From positions 1-64,000 of the forward strand of contig CBDHFM010000030.1 of the NCBI GenBank assembly GCA_965262505.1: a stretch of 64,000 nucleotides of DNA. The letters are read 5' to 3'. The translations under genes and the position numbers were made by a program. The stretch comes from JACPPO01 sp965262505. GTDB taxonomy: Bacteria > Acidobacteriota > Vicinamibacteria > Vicinamibacterales > UBA2999. Positions 26,316 through 34,228 of the stretch are shown here, piece by piece. The notes below the pieces were generated by a model. The model ran no database searches. It saw nothing but the letters and a program-made list of their open reading frames with translations, and was not told where the DNA came from. The first letter of the stretch is position 1; every line of letters begins with the position of its first letter.

Positions 26316-26516
26316 CTGCTCCCCCAGCATGGCTTTCTTGCTGCCAGATCCTGTCCAACGTGAAGTCGTGCCTGCTCTCACGGTGACACAGGACTGCAGC
26401 CACCGCGCCCTAGAACTGCGGCGATTGTGCGTGAATCCAAAACCTATTGCAAGAACCAGCTGCGCGAAGAACGTTCATGCATGGATACCGACGACCTGAC
26501 GGTGCCGGTTCGTCAG

Positions 26517-27638
26517 CTACTGGCCGAAGATCTGCGGCCCGGGGAAGGTTAAGGCGAAGCCGTACCAGCGACTGAAGAGCTGCTGCGGACGGACCGCATC
26601 CACCTGATCGCCTGCAGCGTCGAACAGCGCACCCATTCGCACGACGCCGCCGGTGTCGAGATGGATCTCCTGATCTTCGAGCGTAGCGCTCGATGCGTCC
26701 ACGAACAGTGCGGCTGGTGTGAAGGTCGACTGATCGATGAAGACGAGCACGTTGCGGCCGTCGACCGTGTCAACGAGCGCGCCGCGCTCCCGAATCACGT
26801 CCATGGGGTAGAACCGCACCGTCTCCTCGGTGACGACGCCCAGGCCCATCTCCATGCGCTCGAGCCTGGTGTCCTCGGTGCCCAGCGTATCGGAGAAAGC
26901 GATTGAGAGCCTCGCGGTCGGGTCGTCCAGAGCGGGGGGTCCTCCACCTCTCGCGCCGCGACCGCGGCCACCGGCGATCGGCCCGTCACGACCGAACGGC
27001 TGGCCGTTGACGAAATACTGGCTGTCCGAGATCGCCACCGACATCATGGGCTCCCGTATGAGGGCCTGCTCCACGCTCATCTGCAGGAAGTTTCCCATGG
27101 GGCCCAGCGTCCGACCGACGAGGGGGCCGTAGAGGGCCTCCCCGGTAATGTGGTTCCAGAGCGTCTTGGTCTCCTGATCCTGCATGACGAAGAGCGCGTC
27201 ATAGAGACCCACATTATCGAAGTGGTGCATCGTGCCATCGATCGTCGGAACCAAACTGATTCCACTGTTGCAGACCACTCAAAACGTGGCCATCCAGTCC
27301 TTGTCGCCCGCCCGGCCCTGGGCGATGTGGTGAAAGACCATCTGGTCGTTCACCAGGGCCAGCAGGCCGGCGGCTGTCTCGAGCACGAGGACGCGGGTGT
27401 CGGTCGCCACGCGTCCCTGCTGCAGCACGTCCTGTAGCAACTCGGTGCGCTCGACGTAAAAGGTCTCGAACCAGCCGTTCCCTAAATTGCTGAAGCGTGT
27501 GATGTCGAAGCCGTCCTTCGCGGGTCCGTCGGGCAGGTCCACTGGGAGACTTCGAGGCTGAGCCACGGCCATGGAGGGAAAGCACGCGCCTCCCAGGGCG
27601 GCGACCACGATGAGACTCAGCGTCGTTCGGATTCTCAC
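26517..27638 (-). CDS. DUF3179-like exported selenoprotein candidate (in-frame TGA gives UxxC)
   Basis: One reading frame of 373 sense codons with a single TGA at 27279-27281 (codon 120). Around it the product reads GDKDWMATF-U-VVCNSGISLVP. DUF3179 proteins carry a CxxC motif here (commonly T[YF]CxxC.[TS]G), so selenocysteine would replace the first cysteine. Downstream, TKTLWNHITGEALYGPLVG matches the family segment SLWSQxxGxAxxGPLxGxxL. Signal peptide to PSMAVAQ. The GTG at 27638 is the preferred start, although its own ribosome-binding site is poor: GAGGAGG instead precedes a 7-codon ORF (27658-27635) whose TGA overlaps this GTG. A hairpin at 27247-27263 fits a bacterial SECIS element. Conventional gene calling would split this into two proteins. 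Confidence 0.7.
27247..27263 (-). promoter_or_regulatory. Candidate bacterial SECIS hairpin in the DUF3179-like gene
   Basis: On the coding strand GGAATC pairs fully with GGTTCC (one U.G wobble) around the loop AGTTT. The loop begins 22 bases after the TGA and has G at loop position 2. Size, spacing and loop base all fit the bacterial SECIS rules. Confidence 0.55.
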
Positions 27639-27693
27639 GACGTCACACGAAGGGGCATCAGGGCTCCTCCTCCGAAACGAGACCACAACAACG

Positions 27694-27699
27694 AATTAT
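27694..27699 (-). promoter_or_regulatory. Candidate -10 box of the DUF3179-like gene
   Basis: TATAAT on the minus strand, in the context CCTATATAATTC. A transcript start about 7 bases downstream would make the GTG at 27686 nearly leaderless and so favours the start at 27638. Confidence 0.35.
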
Positions 27700-27784
27700 A
27701 TAGGTCACGCTGGTCTTCTGGTATTGTTTTCCAAACCTAGTTCGACTGCATTGACCTCGAACGCCATACGGACAGGGGGAAAGC

Positions 27785-28699
27785 ATGAAGACCTGGCAAG
27801 CAGCTAGACGCCTCGTATGGAGTGGCGCTGTTGGAGTTTTCCTGCTGGGCGTAACGACCCCTCAAGGCGCCTTCGCCCAAGTCACGGATATAGAATCGGC
27901 CAGGCAAAGTGGCCTGGAGCGCGCCAAAGAGGCGCTTGAGGCGGCCGACACGAACGGAGACGGGAAAATTTCCCAGGATGAGGTGATTGGCCCGGCTCGT
28001 GTATTCGCCATGGACGATAGCGATGGCGACGGCTTCCTCACGTTGGCCGATTTCGAGGCAGCTATGGTGCCGCCCGAGAACGCGGTCGCGAGCTCCTTGA
28101 GCCCGAACCTGGACGACGAGACCCTGTTGGAGCGCCTCGAGGCAGGCGGCCTTGTCATCGTTTTCCGCCACGGCAAGACCCATCGCGAGCAGACCGACAG
28201 CTTCCGACCCGGCGCCCTGGCAAGCATGTCGCCCGCCGACAGGCAGTCCATGCTCCTCGATTGTTCCAGTCAGCGCACGCTCACCGACGAGGGTCGTGAG
28301 GAGATGGAGAAAGTCGGTGCCGCCGTCCGCACGATCGGATTCCAGGTCAGCGGCCTCCAGGCGAGTCCCATGTGCCGCACGCGCGAGACGGCGTGGCTGG
28401 CCTTCGGTCGAGTGACCCCCAACGACGCGCTGGTGATGGGGCCGGCCCTTGCGGAACGTCGTAGATTGGCGGGAACACTGCCCTCTAGTGGTACGAACAC
28501 CGTGCTCGTGACTCACAGCGGGATAGTCCGCAGCATCGTCTGGTATCCGGAGAACCCCGCGAATGCCTCGGAGATTGGTCTTCCCGAGGGCAATGCCTTC
28601 GTCGTCGAGCCCCTGGGTGAGAGCAGGTACAGATTCCTGGCCAATCTAGGACCTGAAGACTGGTACCGTTTGGCACGGCAATCCCAGGCCACGCGATAG
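27785..28699 (+). CDS. Exported EF-hand / histidine phosphatase fusion protein
   Basis: 304 residues. Signal peptide to GAFAQV (about residue 31). Two canonical EF-hand loops follow: DTNGDGKISQDE (about 55-66) and DDSDGDGFLTLADFE (about 76-90). From residue 120 comes a histidine phosphatase domain: VIVFRHGKTHRE with the RHG motif, DCSSQRTLTDEGREEME, QASPMCRTRETAW, and the second catalytic histidine in VLVTHSGIVRSI. Calcium binding could control the phosphatase in the periplasm (inference). GGGGGAAAG precedes the ATG. It is divergent from the DUF3179-like gene and converges on the sugar dehydrogenase gene. Confidence 0.8.
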   Translation: MKTWQAARRLVWSGAVGVFLLGVTTPQGAFAQVTDIESARQSGLERAKEALEAADTNGDGKISQDEVIGPARVFAMDDSDGDGFLTLADFEAAMVPPENAVASSLSPNLDDETLLERLEAGGLVIVFRHGKTHREQTDSFRPGALASMSPADRQSMLLDCSSQRTLTDEGREEMEKVGAAVRTIGFQVSGLQASPMCRTRETAWLAFGRVTPNDALVMGPALAERRRLAGTLPSSGTNTVLVTHSGIVRSIVWYPENPANASEIGLPEGNAFVVEPLGESRYRFLANLGPEDWYRLARQSQATR

Positions 28700-28705
28700 C
28701 CTTTC

Positions 28706-29968
28706 TCATTCGATGCGCGGTGTGAGCTTGAGCAACCGGCCGTCCATCTCTGACGTCAGGAGATAGAGCGCCCCATCCGGCCCCTGGCGGACGTCCCGGA
28801 TGCGCTGTCCGAGGTCAAGCAGCAGGCGCTCCTCTCGAACGACCCTGTCTCCGTCCAGCACCAGCCGTTGCAAATGCGTGCCGACGAGTGCGCCGACGAA
28901 TAGATTGCCGGTCCAGTCGGGAAACAGATCGCCGGCATAGAACAACATCCCCGACGGCGCGATGGACGGCACCCAGAAGTAGAGCGGCTGCTCCATGCCA
29001 TTCATGGCCGTTAAGCCCTCACCAATCGGCTGGTCGTCATAATTTCTGCCGTAGGTGATGATCGGATAGCCGTAGTTTCGACCCGCGCGAATGATGTTGA
29101 TCTCGTCACCACCCTGAGGGCCGTGCTCGATCATCCACAGGTCTCCGGTCTGCGGATGAAACGCCGCGCCTTCGGGATCCCTGACGCCACGCGCGTAGAT
29201 CTCAGGACGCGCACCCTCCTGACCGAACCAGGGATTATCTTCGGGAATGGATCCGTCAGGATTGATGCGCAGCACCTTGCCGCGGTAGGAAGCCAACCGC
29301 TGGGGCGCATCGATGACCGGCGCGTCACGTCCGGCCGCACCCTGGGTTGTCACCAACAGTGTTCCGTCGGGCGCAAACAGCAGCCGCCGGCCGCCCGCTT
29401 CGAGCACGACTTCGACGTCGTCCAGTCGCGTGTTGTCGGCTGAGAGCCGGGCGCGTGCGACGCGCTGGAACCCGAACAGGCTTGCTGCCAGATCGCCCGG
29501 TGAATAACTGGCCGGATCGCCTGGCGGCTCAGCGGGCGGGGTGGTCTGGTAGCTGAAATAGAGTAGGCGGTTGTCGGCAAACTCGGGGTCCAAAACGACA
29601 TCGTGGAGACCGGCGGCGCCGAACGCAACGATCGGCGGTAACCCGCCCAGCGGTTCGGAGAGCTGCCCATCTTCGTCAACGAGTCGCAGCCGTCCGGGAC
29701 GTTCCGTCACAAGCATTCCTCCATCAGGCAAGAACGCCAACGACCACGGCTGGACCAGACTCGAGACGAGTGTCTCGACCTGATAACTCGAGCGCTCGGC
29801 GGGCGGGGGTGCTTTGGTCTGGCCGGCGAAGGCCGGGGTCGGGGCGTAGTCGCCTGCTGACTCAATCTGCGCATGAGCCGGAGCGAAGGTCACCGCCAAC
29901 CAGGCCGCCAGCACGCTGGAAGCGACAACCCCGCAGTGACGAGGGCGAAACATCTCTTTCATCTTCAT
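28706..29968 (-). CDS. PQQ-dependent sugar dehydrogenase (soluble GDH/YliI-like)
   Basis: 420 residues with a signal peptide to APAHAQ. The glucose/sorbosone dehydrogenase propeller is recognisable from SSLVQPWSLAFLPDGGMLVTE, GAAGLHDVVLDPEF, a RVARARLSADN strand, SYRGKVLRINPDGSIPEDNP, YARGVRDPEGAAFHPQTG, IEHGPQGGDEINII and a terminal VRQGPDGALYLLT. The HDV and HGP histidines are those expected near PQQ. It would oxidise an aldose or similar sugar in the periplasm. It converges with the phosphatase gene, with only 6 bases between the stops. Confidence 0.9.
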   Translation of the reverse strand: MKMKEMFRPRHCGVVASSVLAAWLAVTFAPAHAQIESAGDYAPTPAFAGQTKAPPPAERSSYQVETLVSSLVQPWSLAFLPDGGMLVTERPGRLRLVDEDGQLSEPLGGLPPIVAFGAAGLHDVVLDPEFADNRLLYFSYQTTPPAEPPGDPASYSPGDLAASLFGFQRVARARLSADNTRLDDVEVVLEAGGRRLLFAPDGTLLVTTQGAAGRDAPVIDAPQRLASYRGKVLRINPDGSIPEDNPWFGQEGARPEIYARGVRDPEGAAFHPQTGDLWMIEHGPQGGDEINIIRAGRNYGYPIITYGRNYDDQPIGEGLTAMNGMEQPLYFWVPSIAPSGMLFYAGDLFPDWTGNLFVGALVGTHLQRLVLDGDRVVREERLLLDLGQRIRDVRQGPDGALYLLTSEMDGRLLKLTPRIE

Positions 29969-31118
29969 CGATTGACCCTCTCGAACCGCCGCCTGAAAGG
30001 CTTAGCTTTCTGGGCACTTCAGTCCTTTCCAATCCAGAAATGAGCCTGAAGCGGATCGATGAGCCGGACATGTCAGGCAGCCGGGTCAATAGACCGGAAT
30101 AGCCGTGCGCGTGCCTCGTGCAGGGCGCGCGCGGCATCATTGTCGCTCAGGGCGAAGGCGACGGCGTCGAGCTATTGGAAGGTGGTCCCCGGGGTGAGGT
30201 AGACGGCGGCCTCGGGGAGCGACTTGAGCTTCTCATAGGGCGTCATGATGTCGGCGTCGCGGTAGCGCTTGCGGCGGCGGCCCTTGGCGTCGACGGTCTC
30301 GGAGGGGAAGAAGCAGGGCCGGTGGAAGTTGAGATAGGGCGAGAGGACGTTCTGGGTGAAGTCGTTGACGCGTTGGGCGTGGCGGCTGGGGATGTGGCCG
30401 TAGCCGAGGTGCTTGCGGACGACCGAGCCGTTCTTGCTCTCGACGAGGGCGCTGTCGTTGGTGTGTCGGGCTCGGGACTTGGTGAACTCGTCGATGTGGA
30501 GGGCTTCGAGCAGCGCGGCGACGGTGCGGTTGACGTATTCCGAGCCGTTGTCGGAGTGAAAGCCGTGGAGGGTGAAGGGGAAGGCTCGGAGCAGGGCGCT
30601 GAGGACCGGCGCCAGGCACGCGGCATGGAGGTGCTCGACCGAGCCGATGAACTGGAACTGGGTGACCTCGTCCACCAAGTTCACGTGGTACAGGCCTTTC
30701 AGGTCATCCAGATCGGCTTGGTGGACGGAATCGACCCGGACATAGCCGGGGCGCCCGAACGGCGTCGGCCGACGGCGCTCGCCAATGGCGACCTGGACTG
30801 GGCGCGTCCGGGTGGAGGTGGTTCCGCGGCGCCGTTGATACGTGGTCGAGTGCCGCAGGTTGTAGAGGTGGCCGGTGGAGATGCCGGCCAGGCGTTCGAA
30901 CCGGCGGTCGCCAAAGCGATGGTAGACGCGCGCACAGAGCTTGCGCGTGGCCGGCCCGGACAAGGTGCCGTGGAGCCGGTCGAGCTCGGCGAGAAGCCCG
31001 ATGTCGATGCTCGTGTAGCGGCGGGGGAACGGCCGTCGGGGCGCCCCGCGGCGGTCGGCGATGCTCCCGGTGACCCGATGCTGGGCCAACAACCGGGTGA
31101 GTTGGGCGCGCGACAGCC

Positions 31119-32447
31119 GGGGGTGTCAGAAATTTTGTGTGTGAGCTATTGCCGTTAGTTAGTCCCCCAGCCTGAATCGATCGCCGAACTGAATCGCGAA
31201 TTGTACCCTGGCCGCCGCCCAGGCGACCGGGGGATTCTTCCACTTCGCCGTGAGATGGCGCAAGGCCAGCCAGATGAGTTTCGTGGCGGCCTCGTCGCTC
31301 GGGAAATGCCCTTTGTTCCGGATGCTCTTGCGCACGCCGCTGTGCAGGCTCTCGATCGCGTTCGTCGTGTACACGATCTTCCGCACGGCCGCGGGGAAAG
31401 CGAAGAACGGAATGATCCGGTCCCAGTGGCGCTGCCAGCTCTGGACCACGGTCGGGAAACGCCGTCCCCACTCGCCGCCTTCGAATGCGCCCAGCGCCTG
31501 TTCGGCCGTCGCGGCATCGTCGGCCTGGTAGACCGGCTTCAGAGCCTGAACCAAGGGCTTGCGGTCCTTCCAGGCCGCCAGGCGGATCGAATTCCGGATC
31601 AGGTGCACGATGCAGGTCTGCACGATCGTGTCCGGGAACACGGCGGTGATCGCGTCGGGAAATCCCTGCAGCCCATCAACGACGGCGAGCAGAATATCCT
31701 GCACTCCGCGGGCCTTGAGGTCGTTCATCACGCGCAGCCAGAACTTGGCGCCTTCGGTCTGCTCGATCCACAGGCCGAGGATGTCCTTGTGCCCGGAACA
31801 CCGCACGCCGATGGCCAGGTATACGGCCTTGTTGCGTACCAGGCCCTCGTCACGGATCTTGACCCGCAGCGCATCGAAGTACACGATCGCGTAGGTCGAC
31901 TCCAGCGGCCGCGCCTGCCACGCTCGAACTTCGTCGATGACCGAATCCGTCACCACCGAAACGAGGTCCGGCGAAATCGCGATGCCGTAGAGCTCGCCGA
32001 CATGCGCCTGGATGTCGCGCGTGCTCATCCCCCGGGCATACAACGCGACGATCTTGTCGTCGAACCCCGGAAATCTTCGTTGATACTTCCGGATCAGGGC
32101 GGGATCGAAGCGGCCGTGTCGGTCTCGGGGAATCGACAGCACCAGCTCGCCGTCGTCGCTGAGTACCGTCTTCCGGCTCGAGCCGTTTCGATGGTTGCCG
32201 CCGTCCTGCTCGGTCTCCCCACCGAGATGCACGTCCATCTCGGCGTTCAGCATCCGTTCGGCCAACGCCCTCTTCAGATCCCCTACCAGTCCGTCGGAGC
32301 GCAACACCGTCGCGGCGTCTTGCCCCTCCAGTAGTTCATCCAGCAGCTCGGCGCTAAACCTGGTCTCTTGCTTCTCCTTCGCCATACTCGCTCCTTCCCC
32401 TTTCGGGAGTCAGCATGGCTCACAAACACAAAATTACTGACAGGCTC
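31119..32447 (-). mobile_element. IS256-family insertion sequence
   Basis: 1,329 bases. The ends are inverted repeats sharing TGTCAG, AATTTTGTGT and TGTGAGC. The 8-base direct repeat CGACAGCC flanks it (31111-31118 and 32448-32455), as expected for IS256 transposition. It is inserted in the integrase gene of another IS. The clean duplication and intact transposase suggest a recent insertion. Confidence 0.85.
31159..32385 (-). CDS. IS256 family (mutator-type) transposase
   Basis: 408 residues, full length. Typical segments: DVHLGGETEQDGGNHRNGSS near residue 52, ALYARGMSTRDIQAHVGELYG, VYFDALRVKIRDEG (first catalytic Asp), LLAVVDGLQGFPDAITAVFP (second Asp), VQTCIVHLIRNSIR, and IVYTTNAIESLHSGVRK with the catalytic Glu. 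Ribosome-binding site GGGGAAGGAG upstream of the ATG. Confidence 0.92.
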   Translation of the reverse strand: MAKEKQETRFSAELLDELLEGQDAATVLRSDGLVGDLKRALAERMLNAEMDVHLGGETEQDGGNHRNGSSRKTVLSDDGELVLSIPRDRHGRFDPALIRKYQRRFPGFDDKIVALYARGMSTRDIQAHVGELYGIAISPDLVSVVTDSVIDEVRAWQARPLESTYAIVYFDALRVKIRDEGLVRNKAVYLAIGVRCSGHKDILGLWIEQTEGAKFWLRVMNDLKARGVQDILLAVVDGLQGFPDAITAVFPDTIVQTCIVHLIRNSIRLAAWKDRKPLVQALKPVYQADDAATAEQALGAFEGGEWGRRFPTVVQSWQRHWDRIIPFFAFPAAVRKIVYTTNAIESLHSGVRKSIRNKGHFPSDEAATKLIWLALRHLTAKWKNPPVAWAAARVQFAIQFGDRFRLGD

Positions 32448-32686
32448 CGACAGCCCGGTCACCTTGGCCAGAAAACATCGGAGCAGACCCTTCTCAGCCT
32501 TCCCTTGGTGGACATAGTCGAACCGGCCCAGGGTCTGCTCGATGAACCCATAGGCCGCAGCTCGAGTCGCCACGACCAGGTCGACCTCTTGGTTGCCCTC
32601 AAGGAACTCCCGAACGTGCTGCAAGGTCCGTAGCCGGTCGGTGTGGAGCGTCACGATCATCCTCCGATGATCCACGACCCAGCTCC

Positions 32687-32745
32687 CCTTCAGGCTCATG
32701 TGTCGTTGGAAACAATCCCCCCTTCAGGCTCATGTCTCATTGGAA
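32687..32745. repeat. Tandem copies of the IS terminal sequence
   Basis: Two near-identical 25-base copies, at 32687-32711 and 32721-32745, both reading CCTTCAGGCTCATG followed by TCNTTGGAA. The inner copy encodes the first codons of the integrase gene; the outer copy is the IS end. Confidence 0.6.
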
Positions 32746-32827
32746 GAGACTACTTCTGGTCAACACGGGGGGACCACGCTAGAATCACAACACCTATTTA
32801 CCGCCTAACCGGCCAAGGAGTACAAAC

Positions 32828-33406
32828 ATGCTTCGCCGTTCAGTGTCCCTGGTCCCGGCCCTGGTCCTCGCTGGCATTTTTCAAGCGAGTCCCGTCCTCG
32901 CGCAGGTGTTTACACCTCCCGATGCCCGATTTCTAGCCCTGGCGCCACAGGTCGGCGAGATGGTTCCCGATCTAGCGATCGTTGACGACAAGGGCGATCC
33001 CGTAAACCTGAGAGAGCTGACCCGAGGTCATTACACGGTAGTGACACTCGGCTGCCTCACTTGACCGCCCTTCTTACGTAACGTCCCCAGTTTGGAGACG
33101 GTCGAACGAGATTATTCCTCCAAGGGTGTCGAGTTTTATTACATCTACAAGCCCCTTGCGCACCCAGAGTACAACAACTACGTCGCCCCGGTGACCCTGG
33201 AGGAGCGGCTGATGCATGTGGCCGAAGCCAAGCGACGCCTGGGTTCCTCGGTCAACTGGCTCGCAGACACCATGGATAACGTGTTTCATGAGGCCATGGG
33301 AAGAACGCCGAACAGCGAGCTCGTGATCGATCCCGAAGGCGTCATCGTCGCGCGGCGCGCGTGGAGCGATCCGGTGGCGCTACGCCGGGACACATGGAGC
33401 GCTTGA
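32828..33406 (+). CDS. Deiodinase-like selenoprotein candidate (in-frame TGA gives CxxU-PPF)
   Basis: 192 sense codons from the ATG at 32828 (AAGGAG 7 bases upstream) with one TGA at 33062-33064 (codon 79). The product has a signal peptide to SPVLAQV, then a thioredoxin-fold region reading VVTLGCLT-U-PPFLRNVPSLET, VEFYYIYKPLAHPE and SELVIDPEGVIV. In iodothyronine deiodinases and their bacterial relatives the active site is xCTU-PPF, so the TGA sits exactly at the selenocysteine. A Cys three residues earlier makes a CxxU pair. A hairpin with the right spacing follows at 33082-33100. The frame ends at 33406 only because of a 2-base shift; the original protein continued (next entry). Likely a periplasmic redox enzyme rather than a true hormone deiodinase. 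Confidence 0.7.
33082..33100 (+). promoter_or_regulatory. Candidate bacterial SECIS hairpin in the deiodinase-like gene
   Basis: CGTCCCCA pairs with TGGAGACG (7 pairs, one C.A mismatch) around GTT, or around AGTTT if the last A-T pair opens. The AGTTT loop begins 25 bases after the TGA. It shares CAGTTTGG with the hairpin in the DUF3179-like gene. Confidence 0.55.
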
Positions 33407-34207
33407 TCGGCCCGGTGGAGAATCCCACGACCGTCGCGGAACTTGATCTGCCGACTCAGCCCCCTCCTCCCACAGTGGCGAAGGGCATCGTGCCGCGTGT
33501 CGAGAAACCCGATGGAATGTGGCCCATTGAGATAAAGGCGATGCTGGAGAGCACGGAGGTGCCCTTCTACGTCAAGATCCGCGCCGAAGGCGATCCAGGT
33601 ATTCTCGCGAATGGCACGGGCACGATGTATCTCGCTTTTCATTTGGATCCGCTGTGCCAGGTGCACTGGAATAACGAAGCCGGACCGGTCGAGTTCCAGC
33701 TCAAGCCACCGCCGGGTGTGACGGTGACGCCGGCGACCGGCACAGGCCCTGACGTCGAGGAGCCTGCCGATGCCGACCCGCGTGAGTTCCTGATTTGATG
33801 TCACGGCGGAAAGTATCGATCAGCCGCTGGACCTGGATGTGTTCTACTTCGCCTGCGATGATGCCTTGACCTTCTGTATTCCCGTCAACCAGAACTACCA
33901 GATCACGCTGGCACGGGATGAGAGTCATGACTGGAGTATCCAGACAGGCGCCGATAATCGGCCGATCTTGGGCGGCGGTCCGCCGGGGCGCGGTGGTGCC
34001 GGTGGCAGAGGTGGCGGACGCGGCGGAAGAATGCCGGACCTGAGTAGCCTGGACGTCGACGGCGACGGACGACTCAGCCTGGACGAAGCGCCTGAGCCAC
34101 TGAAGAACATGTTCGACCAGCTGGATAGAAACGGCGACGGATTTATCGCTGAGGACGAGCTTCCGGCTGGACGCGGCGCGGGTCGAGGGCAACGGCCGCG
34201 CCAATGA
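33394..34207 (+). pseudogene. Frameshifted C-terminal part of the deiodinase-like protein, with EF-hands
   Basis: The frame changes twice. An extra AC near 33391-33396 moves the reading from ALRRD into MERLIGPVENPTTVAELDL. An extra T in TTT at 33794-33796 ends that frame at PREFLI, and the next frame continues DVTAESIDQPLDLDVFYFAC to a stop at 34207. With both corrected, 32828-34207 is one protein of about 458 residues: signal, deiodinase-like domain, a beta-rich domain (VPFYVKIRAEGDPG, PGVTVTPATG), a Gly/Arg linker and two EF-hands (DVDGDGRLSLDE, DRNGDGFIAEDE). As it stands, 33394-33798 and 33839-34207 would be called as two separate hypothetical genes. Confidence 0.7.
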
Positions 34208-34228
34208 GCCCAGGAGACAGAATCATTA

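Larger units (their letters stand above)
30172..32699 (-). pseudogene. Integrase-core transposase, split by IS256
   Basis: The gene starts at 32699 with MSLKGSWVVDHRRM and runs to GLS at 32448, is interrupted by the IS256 element, and resumes at 31110 as RAQLTRLLAQHRVTG to a stop at 30172. Removing the insert and one 8-base duplication restores one frame of 396 residues. The resumed part has the rve catalytic core: GYVRVDSVHQADL, FHSDNGSEYVN and SALVESKNGSVVRKH (DDE). The gene is presumably inactive as it stands. Confidence 0.8.
30020..32754 (-). mobile_element. Integrase-type insertion sequence interrupted by an IS256 element
   Basis: Inverted repeats of about 33 bases bound the region. The left end (30020-30052), read as complement, contains CTTCAGGCTCATTTCTGG and ATTGGAAAGGACT; the right end (32722-32754) contains CTTCAGGCTCATGTCTC and ATTGGAAGAGACT. 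Without the IS256 insert the element is about 1.4 kb with one integrase gene. The outer borders are uncertain by several bases and no target duplication is clear. I cannot assign the IS family. Confidence 0.6.

Noticed and set aside
30118..31158. Plus-strand open frame of 346 codons
   Set aside because: Antisense to the integrase core; its Gly/Val/Glu-rich sequence has no recognisable domain.
31201..32334. Plus-strand open frame of 377 codons
   Set aside because: Antisense to the IS256 transposase.
32687..32745. Short direct repeats as a CRISPR fragment
   Set aside because: Only two copies, and they match the inverted-repeat ends of the surrounding IS.
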